In this document: in pieces, positions 1-9,507 of the stretch | Layout of the letters: every line of letters starts with the position of its first letter | Numbering within the stretch: the first letter of the stretch is position 1 | NCBI RefSeq assembly: GCF_900215245.1 | Contig: NZ_LT907842.1 | Span: 1,736,001 to 1,800,000 of the forward strand | Reading direction: 5' to 3' | Source of the DNA: Pseudomonas fluorescens | GTDB taxonomy: Bacteria > Pseudomonadota > Gammaproteobacteria > Pseudomonadales > Pseudomonadaceae | Length of the DNA: 64,000 bases | Program-made: the position numbers and the translations under genes | Notes under the pieces: model-generated | The model's input: the letters and a program-made list of their open reading frames with translations, nothing else | What the model was told of the DNA's origin: nothing | Database searches by the model: none

Positions 1-5
1 CAAAC

Positions 6-593
6 ATGCTCGGAATCAATGACGCTGCCATTTTCATCATCCAGACCTTGGGCAGCCTGTACCTGCTGATCGTGCTGATGCGTTTTATCCTGCAACTGGT
101 GCGGGCGAACTTCTACAACCCGCTGTGCCAGTTCGTGGTGAAGGCCACTCAACCGCTGCTCAAGCCCCTGCGCCGAGTGATCCCGAGCCTGTTCGGCCTG
201 GACATGTCGTCGCTGGTGCTGGCGCTGTTGCTGCAGATTTTGCTGTTTGTGGTGATCCTGATGCTCAACGGCTACCAGGCCTTCACCGTGCTGCTGTTGC
301 CATGGGGCCTGATCGGGATCTTCTCGCTGTTTTTGAAGATCATATTCTGGTCGATGATCATCAGCGTGATCCTGTCGTGGGTCGCACCCGGCAGCCGCAG
401 CCCAGGTGCTGAGCTGGTTGCCCAGATTACCGAGCCCGTGCTGGCACCGTTCCGTCGGTTGATACCCAACCTGGGCGGCCTGGATATCTCGCCGATCTTC
501 GCGTTCATCGCGATCCAGCTGCTGCAAAGCTGGGTGATTCCGCGCCTGGCCTACTACGCGTTCATGCCAAAAGAACTGTTTGGCCTGATCTGA
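6..593 (+). CDS. YggT family membrane protein
   Basis: A 195-residue, very hydrophobic protein with two similar halves. Each half pairs a membrane hairpin with an amphipathic P-F/L-R-R-L/V-I-P segment (around residues 55-62 and 150-156), which is the duplicated YGGT architecture. Known YggT proteins are inner-membrane proteins of poorly defined role, linked to osmotic tolerance and often encoded next to proC. The start lies only five bases inside the window, so the ribosome-binding site and upstream neighbour are not visible. metX follows on the same strand after a REPIN. The family is clear; the function is not established. Confidence 0.9.
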   Translation: MLGINDAAIFIIQTLGSLYLLIVLMRFILQLVRANFYNPLCQFVVKATQPLLKPLRRVIPSLFGLDMSSLVLALLLQILLFVVILMLNGYQAFTVLLLPWGLIGIFSLFLKIIFWSMIISVILSWVAPGSRSPGAELVAQITEPVLAPFRRLIPNLGGLDISPIFAFIAIQLLQSWVIPRLAYYAFMPKELFGLI

Positions 594-607
594 GTGCGCT
601 AAAAAAT

Positions 608-697
608 CTGCGAGGGGGCTTGCTCCCGATAGCGGTGGGTCAGTCAAACAGATGTCGACTGCCACGCCGTCATCGGGAGCAAGCCCCCTCCCACATT
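608..697. repeat. REPIN (GGGGGCTTGCTCCCGAT class)
   Basis: Two inverted REP arms, about 611-630 and 672-694, flank a non-palindromic spacer between yggT and metX. The arm core GGGGGCTTGCTCCCGAT differs from the commoner AGCGGGCTTGCTCGCGAA core in this window. The copy at 5170-5259 belongs to the same subclass. Confidence 0.85.
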
Positions 698-784
698 TGT
701 ATCTTTGTACGGGTGCAGGCCTTTGCTTGCCGCTAGGTGCAGCGGTCTTTAGACTTACGCCTCATTTAAACGAGAGCAGGGTCG

Positions 785-1924
785 ATGCCAGCTGCCTTCC
801 CCCCCGATTCTGTTGGACTGGTCGTGCCCCAATTGGCGCACTTCAGCGAGCCGCTGGCCTTGGCCTGTGGCCGTTCGCTGCCGGCCTATGACCTGATCTA
901 CGAAACCTACGGCCAGTTGAATGCCACGGCGAGCAACGCCGTGCTGATCTGCCACGCCCTGTCCGGCCACCATCACGCCGCCGGTTTCCACAGTGCCGAC
1001 GAGCGCAAGCCCGGCTGGTGGGACAGCTGCATCGGCCCCGGCAAGCCCATCGACACCAACAAGTTCTTTGTGGTCAGCCTCAACAACCTCGGCGGCTGCA
1101 ACGGCTCCACCGGCCCGAGCAGCCTCAACCCGGAAACCGGCAAGCCGTTCGGCGCGGACTTCCCGGTACTGACCGTGGAAGACTGGGTACACAGCCAGGC
1201 CCGCCTCGCCGACCGGCTGGGCATCAAACAATGGGCCGCGGTGATCGGCGGCAGCCTGGGCGGCATGCAGGCGTTGCAGTGGACCATCACCTACCCGGAT
1301 CGCGTGCGCCATTGCCTGGCAATCGCCTCGGCGCCAAAACTGTCGGCGCAGAACATCGCGTTCAACGAAGTGGCGCGCCAAGCCATCCTCACCGACCCCG
1401 AGTTCCACGGGGGTTCGTTCCAGGAAGCAGGTGTGATTCCCAAGCGCGGCTTGATGCTGGCGCGGATGGTCGGGCACATCACGTATCTTTCCGATGACTC
1501 CATGGGCGAAAAATTCGGCCGTGGGCTCAAGAGCGAGAAGCTCAACTACGACTTCCACAGCGTCGAGTTCCAGGTGGAAAGCTACCTGCGTTATCAGGGT
1601 GAGGAGTTCTCGGGGCGTTTCGACGCCAACACCTACCTGCTGATGACCAAGGCCTTGGATTACTTCGACCCGGCCGCGAACCATGACGACGACCTGGCGA
1701 AAACCTTCGAGGGCGCCACGGCCAAGTTCTGCGTGATGTCGTTTACCACCGACTGGCGCTTCTCGCCGGCCCGCTCCCGGGAGTTGGTGGATGCCTTGAT
1801 GGCCGCCCGCAAAGACGTCTGCTACCTGGAGATCGATGCACCGCAAGGCCACGACGCCTTCCTGATTCCGATCCCGCGTTACCTGCAGGCCTTCAGCAAC
1901 TACATGAACCGAATAGCACTGTGA
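785..1924 (+). CDS. metX: Homoserine O-acyltransferase MetX
   Basis: This 379-residue alpha/beta hydrolase acylates the hydroxyl of L-homoserine, the first committed step of methionine synthesis in the cytoplasm. The nucleophile elbow G-G-S-L-G-G places Ser157; the Asp of TTDWRF and His356 in the QGHDAF motif complete the triad. The [13 protein letters not shown] stretch (about 101-113) is typical of MetX. Pseudomonas MetX proteins are reported to use succinyl-CoA despite their sequence class, so succinyltransferase is my preferred activity, but acyl-CoA choice cannot be read here with certainty. metW follows after 7 bases, the conserved metXW arrangement. The ATG has an AGCAGGG-like ribosome-binding site. 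Confidence 0.95.
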   Translation: MPAAFPPDSVGLVVPQLAHFSEPLALACGRSLPAYDLIYETYGQLNATASNAVLICHALSGHHHAAGFHSADERKPGWWDSCIGPGKPIDTNKFFVVSLNNLGGCNGSTGPSSLNPETGKPFGADFPVLTVEDWVHSQARLADRLGIKQWAAVIGGSLGGMQALQWTITYPDRVRHCLAIASAPKLSAQNIAFNEVARQAILTDPEFHGGSFQEAGVIPKRGLMLARMVGHITYLSDDSMGEKFGRGLKSEKLNYDFHSVEFQVESYLRYQGEEFSGRFDANTYLLMTKALDYFDPAANHDDDLAKTFEGATAKFCVMSFTTDWRFSPARSRELVDALMAARKDVCYLEIDAPQGHDAFLIPIPRYLQAFSNYMNRIAL

Positions 1925-1931
1925 GAACGCC

Positions 1932-2552
1932 ATGAGAGCCGACCTGGAAATCATCCAAGACTGGATCCCCGCCGGCAGCCGCGTGCTCGACCTTGGCTGC
2001 GGCGATGGCGAACTGCTGAGCTGGCTGCGCGACAACAAGCAAGTCACCGGCTATGGCCTGGAAAACGACCCGGACAACATCGCCCAGTGCGTGGCCAAGG
2101 GCATCAACGTGATCGAGCAGGACCTGGACAAGGGCCTGGGCAACTTTGCCAGCAACAGCTTCGACATTGTGGTGATGACTCAGGCGCTGCAAGCGGTGCA
2201 CTACCCGGACCGTATCCTCGACGAAATGCTGCGTGTAGGCCGCCAGTGCATCATCACCTTCCCCAACTTCGGCCATTGGCGCTGCCGGTGGTACCTGGCC
2301 ACCAAGGGCCGGATGCCGGTGTCGGACTTCCTGCCGTACACGTGGTACAACACCCCAAACATCCACTTCTGCACATTCGAAGACTTCGAAGCCTTGTGCG
2401 GCGAGCGTGAAGCCAAGGTGATCAACCGCCTTGCCGTCGATCAACAGCACCGCCACGGCTGGGCGAGTAAGCTATGGCCCAATCTGTTGGGCGAAATCGG
2501 TATCTACCGAGTCAGCAGCCCTGGCCTGACAGACCATCAAATCGCCGTCTAA
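1932..2552 (+). CDS. metW: Methionine biosynthesis protein MetW
   Basis: A 206-residue class I methyltransferase-fold protein with the SAM-binding motif VLDLGCGDGELLSWL near residues 19-33. MetW is encoded directly after metX in many proteobacteria and is needed for, or enhances, MetX-dependent homoserine acylation. A methyl-transfer reaction has not been firmly established. The 7-base gap to metX implies co-transcription and probably translational coupling. Confidence 0.95.
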   Translation: MRADLEIIQDWIPAGSRVLDLGCGDGELLSWLRDNKQVTGYGLENDPDNIAQCVAKGINVIEQDLDKGLGNFASNSFDIVVMTQALQAVHYPDRILDEMLRVGRQCIITFPNFGHWRCRWYLATKGRMPVSDFLPYTWYNTPNIHFCTFEDFEALCGEREAKVINRLAVDQQHRHGWASKLWPNLLGEIGIYRVSSPGLTDHQIAV

Positions 2553-2573
2553 CCATTTTCAAGGAGGACGAAC

Positions 2574-3008
2574 ATGAGTCGTTTGGCTATTTTTCTACTC
2601 ACCGCCTGCCTGGGCACCAGTGCCATGGCAGCCGACGCTATCGACAGCAACCGCCTGAAGGAATTTGGTGATATCACCGTGCGTTACAACACCTTCACAT
2701 CCACCTTCTTGCAGCCGGAACAGGCCCAGCAACTGGAAGTGGTACGCGACAAAAAGGTCGGCATGATCAACGTGTTCGTGCAAAAGGGCGTGACGCCGAT
2801 CGATGCCACCGTCACCGGCACGGTCAAAGACCTCGGCGGCAAAAGCGAGATGCTGACGTTCAAGAAGGTCACCGAGAACGGCAGCACCAACTACATCGCC
2901 CAATACCCGGTGCCACAGCAGGAAACCAAGATTTTCACCATCAATGTTGAAACCGGCGGCAAGGCTCACGGTTTCAGTTTCAACCAGGAACTGTTCCCGG
3001 CGCCATGA
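2574..3008 (+). CDS. DUF4426 periplasmic protein
   Basis: A 144-residue protein with an N-terminal Sec signal peptide ([19 protein letters not shown], cleavage probably after residue 19 or 20) and a beta-rich body rich in Thr, Lys and Val. It matches my memory of the DUF4426 family found between metW and rdgB in Pseudomonas. It has a strong ribosome-binding site (AAGGAGGA), and its stop overlaps the rdgB start, so it probably belongs to the metX-hemW run. No function is known; the sequence supports only a small secreted or periplasmic beta protein. Confidence 0.8.
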   Translation: MSRLAIFLLTACLGTSAMAADAIDSNRLKEFGDITVRYNTFTSTFLQPEQAQQLEVVRDKKVGMINVFVQKGVTPIDATVTGTVKDLGGKSEMLTFKKVTENGSTNYIAQYPVPQQETKIFTINVETGGKAHGFSFNQELFPAP

Positions 3009-3601
3009 TGAACCTTACCCAACTGGTACTCGCCAGCCATAACGCAGGCAAACTCAAAGAACTCCAGGCCATGCTCGGTGAGTCCGTGCAACTGCGCTCG
3101 ATTGGCGAGTTCAGCCAGGTCGAGCCGGAAGAAACCGGCCTGTCGTTTGTCGAGAACGCGATCCTCAAGGCACGCAATGCCGCGCGTATCTCCGGGCTGC
3201 CAGCCTTGGCCGATGACTCGGGCCTGGCGGTGGATTACCTCGGCGGCGCCCCTGGCATCTACTCGGCGCGCTATGCCGACGGCAAGGGCGATGCGGCCAA
3301 CAACGCCAAGCTGCTGGACGCCCTCAAGGAGGTGCCGGACGCGATGCGTGGCGCGCAGTTCGTCTGTGTGCTGGCGCTGGTGCGGCATGCCGATGACCCG
3401 CTGCCGATCCTCTGCGAAGGCCTGTGGCACGGGCGCATCCTGCATGCCGCCAGCGGCGAACATGGGTTTGGCTATGACCCGCTGTTCTGGGTGCCGGAGC
3501 GCAATGTCTCCAGCGCCGAACTGAGCCCGGCCGACAAGAACCAGATCAGCCACCGCGCCCGCGCAATGGATTTGCTGCGCCAACGCTTGAGCCTGAAATG
3601 A
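3005..3601 (+). CDS. rdgB: dITP/XTP pyrophosphatase (RdgB/HAM1)
   Basis: The 198-residue Ham1-family enzyme hydrolyses dITP, ITP and XTP to monophosphate plus pyrophosphate, clearing deaminated purines from the nucleotide pool. The N-terminal [10 protein letters not shown] substrate motif, the [22 protein letters not shown] core and the C-terminal SHRARA motif are all present. The start overlaps the preceding stop (ATGATGA), and an immediately following second ATG is possible. The stop overlaps the hemW ATG by four bases, indicating coupling. Confidence 0.96.
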   Translation: MMNLTQLVLASHNAGKLKELQAMLGESVQLRSIGEFSQVEPEETGLSFVENAILKARNAARISGLPALADDSGLAVDYLGGAPGIYSARYADGKGDAANNAKLLDALKEVPDAMRGAQFVCVLALVRHADDPLPILCEGLWHGRILHAASGEHGFGYDPLFWVPERNVSSAELSPADKNQISHRARAMDLLRQRLSLK

Positions 3602-4800
3602 CCCAGAACACCTCTGCGCAGCCGCTGATCCACGGCGGCGCGCAAACACCTCGGGCGGCCCTGCCCCACCTGCCGCCCCTGGCGCTGTACATCCACATTC
3701 CGTGGTGCGTGCGCAAATGCCCGTATTGCGACTTCAACTCCCACACGGCCAGCAACGTGCTGCCGGAAGAAGAGTATGTGGACGCGCTGCTGGCCGACCT
3801 TGATCAAGACCTGCAGGCGGTTTACGGCCGCGAACTGAGTTCGATCTTCTTCGGCGGCGGTACGCCAAGCCTGTTCAGCGCCGCGGCCCTGGGTCGCCTG
3901 CTCACAGGCGTGGAAGCGCGCATTGCGTTTGCCGGCGATATCGAAATCACCCTGGAAGCCAACCCCGGGACCTTCGAGCAAGAGAAGTTCGTGGCGTACC
4001 GCAAGCTGGGGATCAATCGCCTGTCCATCGGTATCCAGAGCTTTCAGCAGGAAAAACTTGAGGCCCTGGGCCGCATCCACAATGGCGATGAAGCCGTACG
4101 CGCCGCCGGCATGGCACGCCAGGCCGGGTTCGATAACTTCAACCTGGACCTGATGCACGGGCTGCCCGACCAATCCCTGGACGATGCGCTGAGCGACTTG
4201 CGCCAGGCCATCGCACTGAAGCCAACGCACTTGTCCTGGTATCAGCTGACGCTGGAGCCCAACACCGTGTTCTGGAACCAGCCACCCGCGCTGCCGGAAG
4301 ACGACACGCTGTGGGACATTCAGGAAGCTGGCCAGGCGCTGCTGGCCGAGCACGGTTACGCGCAATATGAAGTGTCGGCGTATGCCCAACCAGGGCGCCC
4401 GGCGCGGCATAACCTGAATTACTGGAGCTTCGGCGACTTTATCGGCATCGGCGCAGGCGCCCACGGCAAGCTCAGCCATCCGGACGGGCGCATCGTGCGC
4501 ACCTGGAAGACCCGAGCGCCGAAGGACTATCTGAACCCGGCCAAAAGCTTCCAGGCTGGCGCGAAAGAATTGACCAATGAAGAACTGCCGTTCGAATTCC
4601 TGATGAACGCGTTGCGGCTCACCGAAGGCGTTGAATCCAGGCTGTACGCCGAGCGCACCGGCCTCGACTTGGCCAGCCTCGACGAAGGCCGCCGTGAGGC
4701 AGAACAAAGTGGCTTAATGCAGGTCGAACCGTCACGCCTGGCGGCGACTGACCGCGGGCAACTCTTTCTCAATGACCTGTTGCAGAAGTTTTTGAGCTGA
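3598..4800 (+). CDS. hemW: Radical SAM heme chaperone HemW
   Basis: A 400-residue radical SAM protein related to coproporphyrinogen dehydrogenase HemN. The 4Fe-4S/SAM motif is C37-V-R-K-C41-P-Y-C44 within an HIPWC context, followed by the GGGTPS motif. Length and the C-terminal HemN_C region fit HemW, a heme-binding chaperone that delivers heme to respiratory proteins, rather than the longer HemN. Databases often label these oxygen-independent coproporphyrinogen oxidase-like. It overlaps rdgB by four bases. Confidence 0.93.
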   Translation: MTQNTSAQPLIHGGAQTPRAALPHLPPLALYIHIPWCVRKCPYCDFNSHTASNVLPEEEYVDALLADLDQDLQAVYGRELSSIFFGGGTPSLFSAAALGRLLTGVEARIAFAGDIEITLEANPGTFEQEKFVAYRKLGINRLSIGIQSFQQEKLEALGRIHNGDEAVRAAGMARQAGFDNFNLDLMHGLPDQSLDDALSDLRQAIALKPTHLSWYQLTLEPNTVFWNQPPALPEDDTLWDIQEAGQALLAEHGYAQYEVSAYAQPGRPARHNLNYWSFGDFIGIGAGAHGKLSHPDGRIVRTWKTRAPKDYLNPAKSFQAGAKELTNEELPFEFLMNALRLTEGVESRLYAERTGLDLASLDEGRREAEQSGLMQVEPSRLAATDRGQLFLNDLLQKFLS

Positions 4801-4817
4801 CGCTCTAAGGAAATCGA

Positions 4818-5141
4818 ATGGATTTGGTACTCGACCTGCTCGCCACCGTATCCCGCTGGAGCCGCAGCAACCTCTCGGAAATCTCCCTGGCTCTTGTCGG
4901 CTGTTTGCTGGTGCTGTTTGGCGCTGATATCAAAGGCTGGATCGAAGGCCGCCTGGGCAGTATCGCGGGTGCGCTGCGTGTACCGTTGATGGCGTTGGTG
5001 TGCATGATCGGCAGCGGCGCGGCATTGCTGTATGCCACACCGTGGATAGTGCGCGGGCTGAGCCAGTTCAATAACTACAGCCTGGCGCCGGTGTTGGTGG
5101 TGGTGCTGGTGTTGATTGGCGTTGTGGCAGACCGCCGCTGA
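4818..5141 (+). CDS. DUF3392 small membrane protein
   Basis: A 107-residue protein with about three hydrophobic segments (roughly residues 22-38, 53-75 and 87-103) and the central GADIKGWIEGR loop, as in DUF3392 proteins located downstream of hemW in Pseudomonas. It starts 17 bases after hemW behind an AAGGAA ribosome-binding site and is the last gene of the + strand run. Function unknown. Confidence 0.8.
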   Translation: MDLVLDLLATVSRWSRSNLSEISLALVGCLLVLFGADIKGWIEGRLGSIAGALRVPLMALVCMIGSGAALLYATPWIVRGLSQFNNYSLAPVLVVVLVLIGVVADRR

Positions 5142-5169
5142 CCCCAAACCCAACACACAGATACAAATG

Positions 5170-5259
5170 CGCGAGGGGGCTTGCTCCCGATAGCTGAGTG
5201 TCAGTCGACATCAAGAGGACTGATCCACCGCTATCGGGAGCAAGCCCCCTCCCACATTT
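5170..5259. repeat. REPIN (GGGGGCTTGCTCCCGAT class)
   Basis: Inverted arms at about 5171-5192 and 5231-5256 fill the gap between the converging DUF3392 and trmB genes. A hairpin at both 3' ends is the only terminator-like structure visible here. Confidence 0.85.
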
Positions 5260-5286
5260 TTGACTGCATTCCACGCTAATGACGTG

Positions 5287-6015
5287 TCAGTCGACCTTCT
5301 CGAACTTCAAATCCCAAACCCCATGCCCCAGACGCTCGCCGCGGCGTTCGAACTTGGTGATCGGGCGCTCGGCCGGGCGTGGCACGCATTTGCCGTCTTC
5401 GGCCAGGTTGCGATAGCCAGGCGCTACGTCCATCACTTCCAGCATGTATTCCGCGTACGGTTCCCAGTCGGTGGCCATGTGCAGGATGCCGCCCACTTTC
5501 AGCTTGCTGCGTACCAGTTCGGCAAACGAAGCCTGGACGATGCGACGCTTGTGGTGGCGGGACTTGTGCCACGGGTCCGGGAAAAACAGCATCAGGCGGT
5601 CGAGGCTGTTGTCGGCGATGCAGCGGTTGAGCACTTCGATCGCGTCGCAGTCGTAGACCCGCAGGTTGGTCAGGCCTTGGGTCAGCACGCCGTTAAGCAG
5701 CGCGCCGACACCCGGGCGGTGTACTTCGACACCGATGAAGTCCTGTTCCGGCGCGGCTGCGGCCATTTCCAGCAGGGAGTGGCCCATGCCGAAGCCGATT
5801 TCCAGGGAGCGTGGGGCCGAACGACCGAATACCTGGTCGTAGTCCACCGGCGCGTCAGCCAATGGCAGTACGAACAGCGGCGTACCTTGTTCCAGGCCCT
5901 TTTGCTGGCCTTCGGTCATGCGACCGGCGCGCATCACAAAACTCTTGATGCGGCGGTGCTTGGACTCGTCGCCTTCTTCCACGGTGTTCGGCGTTTCGTT
6001 TGATTCAGTCATCAA
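5287..6015 (-). CDS. trmB: tRNA (guanine-N7)-methyltransferase
   Basis: The 242-residue TrmB enzyme transfers a methyl group from SAM to N7 of guanine 46 in the tRNA variable loop. Diagnostic motifs are [14 protein letters not shown] (SAM binding), the EVHRPGVG acidic loop, [18 protein letters not shown] and the C-terminal [17 protein letters not shown]. The N-terminal 30 residues are polar and variable. It follows thiG by six bases on the same strand, so thiS-thiG-trmB read as one operon. Confidence 0.96.
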   Translation of the reverse strand: MMTESNETPNTVEEGDESKHRRIKSFVMRAGRMTEGQQKGLEQGTPLFVLPLADAPVDYDQVFGRSAPRSLEIGFGMGHSLLEMAAAAPEQDFIGVEVHRPGVGALLNGVLTQGLTNLRVYDCDAIEVLNRCIADNSLDRLMLFFPDPWHKSRHHKRRIVQASFAELVRSKLKVGGILHMATDWEPYAEYMLEVMDVAPGYRNLAEDGKCVPRPAERPITKFERRGERLGHGVWDLKFEKVD

Positions 6016-6021
6016 TGGCTC

Positions 6022-6816
6022 TTACTTGATCAGACCATCCAGCGGCGAGGAAGCGCTGGCGTAAAGTTTTTTCGGCATGCGCCCGGCGAGATAGGCCAGG
6101 CGACCGGCGACGATTGCGTGTTGCATGGCTTGGGCCATCATGACCGGCTGCTGGGCATGGGCGATAGCCGAGTTCATCAGCACCGCATCGCAGCCCAGCT
6201 CCATGGCGATGGTGGCGTCGGAGGCAGTGCCCACGCCCGCGTCCACCAGCACAGGGATCTTGGCTTCTTCGAGGATGATCTGCAGGTTGTAAGGGTTGCA
6301 GATACCCAACCCGGAACCGATCAGACCGGCCAGCGGCATCACCGCGATGCAGCCGATTTCCGCCAATTGACGGGCAATAATCGGGTCATCACTGGTGTAG
6401 ACCATGACGTCAAAGCCTTCCTTGACCAGCGTTTCGGCGGCCTTGAGGGTTTCGATTACGTTGGGGAACAGGGTTTTCTGGTCGGCCAACACTTCCAGCT
6501 TCACCAGGTTGTGGCCGTCGAGCAGCTCACGGGCCAGGCGGCAGGTGCGCACGGCTTCGATGGCGTCGTAGCAACCGGCAGTGTTCGGCAGGAAAGTGTA
6601 GCGATCCGGCGACAGCACTTGGAGCAGGTTCGGCTCCCCTTCGATCTGGCCAAGGTTGGTGCGGCGCACGGCAAAGGTGACGATCTCTGCACCCGAGGCT
6701 TCGATGGCCAGGCGGGTTTCTTCCATGTCGCGGTACTTGCCGGTGCCGACCAGCAAACGGGACTGGTAGGTACGACCGGCCAGGACGAAGGGCTTGTCGC
6801 TACGAACGATGCTCAT
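6022..6816 (-). CDS. thiG: Thiazole synthase ThiG
   Basis: The 264-residue TIM-barrel enzyme condenses deoxyxylulose 5-phosphate, dehydroglycine and the ThiS thiocarboxylate into the thiazole phosphate of thiamine. The N-terminal [16 protein letters not shown], central [17 protein letters not shown] (candidate Schiff-base lysine) and C-terminal [17 protein letters not shown] (phosphate binding) are present. It sits directly downstream of thiS. No TPP riboswitch is visible upstream of the pair. Confidence 0.96.
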   Translation of the reverse strand: MSIVRSDKPFVLAGRTYQSRLLVGTGKYRDMEETRLAIEASGAEIVTFAVRRTNLGQIEGEPNLLQVLSPDRYTFLPNTAGCYDAIEAVRTCRLARELLDGHNLVKLEVLADQKTLFPNVIETLKAAETLVKEGFDVMVYTSDDPIIARQLAEIGCIAVMPLAGLIGSGLGICNPYNLQIILEEAKIPVLVDAGVGTASDATIAMELGCDAVLMNSAIAHAQQPVMMAQAMQHAIVAGRLAYLAGRMPKKLYASASSPLDGLIK

Positions 6817-6881
6817 GGGAAATCCTCGAAATGGGGTGAGGTTCTGCAGAATTCGGGATGGCGCCGTTGAGCGCCGAACGG

Positions 6882-7082
6882 CTAACCGCCGCCGATGGCG
6901 TGAACCACTTCGACCTGGTCGCCTTCGGTGAGCGCGGTGTCGGCGTGCTGGCTACGCGGGACGATATCCAGGTTGAGCTCCACTGCGACGCGACGCCCGG
7001 TCAAGTCCAGACGGGTCAGCAGGGCCGCAACGGTTTCACCGTCGGGCAGTTCAAAGGATTCGCCGTTCAACTGAATGCGCAT
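6882..7082 (-). CDS. thiS: Sulfur carrier protein ThiS
   Basis: A 66-residue ubiquitin-like sulfur carrier. I chose the internal ATG at 7082 ([13 protein letters not shown]) because the fold begins there; the upstream in-frame extension is Pro/Gly-rich and unlike the family. The protein ends in AIGGG, whose C-terminal Gly is adenylated and converted to a thiocarboxylate for ThiG. Sixty-five bases separate it from thiG. Confidence 0.93.
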   Translation of the reverse strand: MRIQLNGESFELPDGETVAALLTRLDLTGRRVAVELNLDIVPRSQHADTALTEGDQVEVVHAIGGG

Positions 7083-7153
7083 GCCACGGGCCGCCATCGT
7101 TTTTAGGGGCCAGCATTCTAGCCCGATTGGCATTGCTGGCCCAAGCCCCTCGG

Positions 7154-7531
7154 TCAGATGACCTGCAGGCGCCACGCGGTCAAGCCGAGGAAGAACCAGC
7201 CCAACAGGAACGCCAGCCCACCGAACGGGGTGATGATGCCAAGCTTGCTGATGCCGGTCAGGGTCAGCGCATACAAGCTGCCGGAGAACAGCAGGATACC
7301 CACGGCAAAGGAGATGCCCGCCCAGCTGACCAGTCGGCCCGGAATATGCGCTGCCAGCAATGCGACGCCGAACAACGCCAGGGCATGTACCAGTTGGTAG
7401 GTCACGCCGGTGTGGAAGATCGCCAGGTATTCGGCGCTCAGGCGGTTTTTCAGGCCGTGGGCAGCAAAGGCCCCGAGGGCGACACCGGTAAAGCCGAAAA
7501 AGGCAGCCAGCATCAGAAAGCTACGCAGCAT
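7154..7531 (-). CDS. DUF423 family membrane protein
   Basis: A 125-residue protein with four predicted membrane segments. It shows the DUF423 signature of AAFFGFTGVALGAFAAHGLK near the N terminus and FHTGVTYQLVHALALFG in the middle. It is a small inner-membrane protein of unknown function conserved next to thiS and mtgA in Pseudomonas. It is divergent from mtgA. Confidence 0.88.
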   Translation of the reverse strand: MLRSFLMLAAFFGFTGVALGAFAAHGLKNRLSAEYLAIFHTGVTYQLVHALALFGVALLAAHIPGRLVSWAGISFAVGILLFSGSLYALTLTGISKLGIITPFGGLAFLLGWFFLGLTAWRLQVI

Positions 7532-7543
7532 GAGGAACTCCAG

Positions 7544-7572
7544 TCAGACTCAAAGGGCGGTGTCTGTATAAT
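7544..7572 (+). promoter_or_regulatory. Candidate mtgA promoter
   Basis: A perfect TATAAT (7567-7572) lies 34 bases before the mtgA start in the DUF423/mtgA divergent gap. The matching -35 position (7544-7549, TCAGAC) is poor, so only the -10 element is convincing. Confidence 0.4.
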
Positions 7573-7605
7573 GGCCCGCTCAACGGGTTCGGCCAAGCCA
7601 TCTCT

Positions 7606-8328
7606 ATGCTGCGTCTCCTCTTCAAACGTTTTCTCAAAGTCGTGAAATGGTTCGCCATCGGCAGTGTGCTGCTGGTGCTGCTGTTTCGTGTCGTCCCGCC
7701 ACCGTTCACCGCGCTGATGGTAGAGCGCAAGGTCGAGTCCTGGGTCGACGGCGAACCGATTGACCTGCAACGCACGTGGGTGGCGTGGGATGAAATCTCC
7801 GACGACCTTAAGGTGGCGGTGATGGCCGGCGAAGATCAGCGTTTTCCCCAGCATTGGGGTTTTGACTTTGGCGCGATTCAGGCGGCACTGGCGCACAACG
7901 AGCGCGGCGGTTCGATTCGCGGCGCCAGCACCTTGAGCCAGCAAGTGTCGAAAAACCTGTTTCTGTGGACCGGCCGCAGTTATGTGCGCAAAGGCCTGGA
8001 GGCCTGGTTTACCGGATTGATCGAGGTGTTATGGCCCAAGCAGCGGATTCTTGAGGTGTACCTCAACAGCGTGGAATGGGATGAAGGCGTGTTTGGCGCA
8101 GAGGCCGCCGCGCGGCATCACTTTGGCGTGAGTGCCAAAGCGCTTTCCCGTCAGCAGGCCAGCTATCTGGCGGCGGTTTTGCCCAACCCTCGAGTGTGGA
8201 GTGCCAGCCATCCAACAGCCTATGTGGCACGGCGAGCGGCATGGATTCGGCAGCAGATGAGCCAGTTGGGTGGGGATGGTTACTTGGTGGAATTGAATAA
8301 CTCCCGCAAAGCCCCGTGGTCCGACTGA
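7606..8328 (+). CDS. mtgA: Monofunctional peptidoglycan glycosyltransferase
   Basis: A 240-residue GT51 enzyme that polymerises lipid II into glycan strands without a transpeptidase domain. One membrane anchor lies near residues 14-32. The family motifs AGEDQRFPQHWGFD (catalytic Glu) and GASTLSQQVSKNLFLW are intact, as are the EVYLNSVEWDEGVFGAEAAARHHF and RQQASYLAAVLPNP motifs. It is a single gene facing rpoH and separated from it by a REPIN and a bidirectional terminator. Confidence 0.95.
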   Translation: MLRLLFKRFLKVVKWFAIGSVLLVLLFRVVPPPFTALMVERKVESWVDGEPIDLQRTWVAWDEISDDLKVAVMAGEDQRFPQHWGFDFGAIQAALAHNERGGSIRGASTLSQQVSKNLFLWTGRSYVRKGLEAWFTGLIEVLWPKQRILEVYLNSVEWDEGVFGAEAAARHHFGVSAKALSRQQASYLAAVLPNPRVWSASHPTAYVARRAAWIRQQMSQLGGDGYLVELNNSRKAPWSD

Positions 8329-8344
8329 CACACTGCACTACCCA

Positions 8345-8435
8345 TGTGGGAGCTGGCTTGCCTGCGATAGCGGTGGGTCAAACTACCCATGTGTTAGCTG
8401 ATACTGCCTCATCGCAGGCAAGCCAGCTCCCACAG
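8345..8435. repeat. REPIN (AGCTGGCTTGCCTGCGAT class)
   Basis: Inverted arms GTGGGAGCTGGCTTGCCTGC (from 8346) and its complement ending near 8435 lie between the converging mtgA and rpoH genes. This is a third arm variant in the window. Confidence 0.85.
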
Positions 8436-8471
8436 TGGACCGAGTTGAGCTTGAGATTTTCGACTGCAAAC

Positions 8472-8507
8472 AAAAATGCCCCTATCTTTCGATCGGGGCA
8501 TTTTTTT
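8472..8507. terminator. Bidirectional intrinsic terminator (mtgA/rpoH)
   Basis: The inverted repeat AAAAATGCCCC / GGGGCATTTTT has a 10-12 base loop and is followed by a T-run on the + strand; the complementary A-run gives a T-run on the - strand. It lies 17 bases past the rpoH stop and about 145 bases past mtgA, so it can terminate both genes. Confidence 0.9.
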
Positions 8508-8523
8508 GTCTTATCGCAGCGTT

Positions 8524-9378
8524 TTAAGCGGCGATCGACAACTTCAGCTTGTTCATCGCGCTTTTCTCAAGCTGACGAATGCGCTCGGCCGACACGTTGT
8601 ACTTCTGTGCCAGGTCGTGCAGCGTGGCTTTTTCTTCCGCCAGCCAACGCTGGTAGAGGATGTCACGGCTGCGGTCGTCCAACACTTCCAGCGCTTCGTG
8701 CAGGTTGTGGTTGGAGTTGTCGCTCCAGTCGGCGTCTTCCAGTTGACGCGCCGGGTCGTACCGGTGGTCTTCCAGGTAGTTGGCCGGCGATTGGAATGCG
8801 CTGTCGTCATCCGCTTCGGCGGCTGGGTCGAAGGCCATGTCATGGCCGGTCAGGCGGCTTTCCATCTCGCGCACTTCACGCGGCTCCACACCGAGGCTTT
8901 CGGCCACGCGGTGGACTTCTTCGTTGTTCAGCCACGCCAGGCGCTTCTTCTGGCTGCGCAGGTTGAAAAACAGTTTGCGCTGGGCCTTGGTGGTCGCGAC
9001 TTTCACGATCCGCCAGTTGCGCAGGATGAACTCGTGGATTTCCGCCTTGATCCAGTGCACAGCAAACGACACCAGGCGCACACCCATTTCCGGGTTGAAG
9101 CGCTTTACAGCCTTCATCAGGCCGACGTTGCCTTCCTGAATCAGGTCAGCCTGGGCCAGACCGTAGCCGCTATAGCTACGGGCGATATGTACGACAAAAC
9201 GCAGGTGGGCGAGCACCATCTGCCGAGCCGCCCCCAAATCCTGCTCATAGTAGAGACTCTCGGCCAGTTCACGCTCCTGCTCCGGTGTCAGCAATGGAAT
9301 GCTGTTGACCGTGTGCACATAGGCCTCAAGGTTCGCACCCGGGACCAAAGCATAAGCAGGTTGCAAAGAAGTGGTCAT
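8524..9378 (-). CDS. rpoH: RNA polymerase sigma-32 factor RpoH
   Basis: The 284-residue heat-shock sigma factor directs RNA polymerase to chaperone and protease promoters. Visible parts are sigma region 2 ([27 protein letters not shown], then [21 protein letters not shown]), the sigma-32-specific RpoH box QRKLFFNLR, and region 4 with helix-turn-helix ([28 protein letters not shown]). I chose the ATG at 9378 because a strong GGAGG site precedes it; the longer frame start has none. It lies downstream of ftsYEX, as in most gammaproteobacteria, with its own promoter region. Confidence 0.97.
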   Translation of the reverse strand: MTTSLQPAYALVPGANLEAYVHTVNSIPLLTPEQERELAESLYYEQDLGAARQMVLAHLRFVVHIARSYSGYGLAQADLIQEGNVGLMKAVKRFNPEMGVRLVSFAVHWIKAEIHEFILRNWRIVKVATTKAQRKLFFNLRSQKKRLAWLNNEEVHRVAESLGVEPREVREMESRLTGHDMAFDPAAEADDDSAFQSPANYLEDHRYDPARQLEDADWSDNSNHNLHEALEVLDDRSRDILYQRWLAEEKATLHDLAQKYNVSAERIRQLEKSAMNKLKLSIAA

Positions 9379-9427
9379 ACGAAAAAACCTCCGACTCACA
9401 TAACTCGTGCAGTTCAGCACTGCGAAA

Positions 9428-9454
9428 ATTGACCGGGAACCGTAGGACAAGTTC
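9428..9454 (-). promoter_or_regulatory. Candidate AlgU/sigma-E-type promoter of rpoH
   Basis: On the - strand, GAACTT (9449-9454) is followed after exactly 16 bases by TCAAT (9428-9432). The extracytoplasmic sigma-factor consensus is GAACTT-N16/17-TCtga, so the -35 is perfect and the -10 partial. AlgU control of rpoH is described in P. aeruginosa. The predicted start would leave a 5' leader of about 40 bases. Confidence 0.5.
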
Positions 9455-9507
9455 CCTAAACCACCAATACGGTCAATACAAACGAAACCACATTAATCTG
9501 ACATTAA

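Noticed and set aside
698..784. Possible SAM- or SAH-type riboswitch before metX
   Set aside because: Only about 87 bases separate the REPIN from the start codon and no conserved multi-stem core is visible.
6817..7153. Possible TPP riboswitch for thiS-thiG
   Set aside because: The thiS upstream gap is about 70 bases and lacks the CUGAGA-type conserved core on the - strand; in Pseudomonas this element is usually at thiC.
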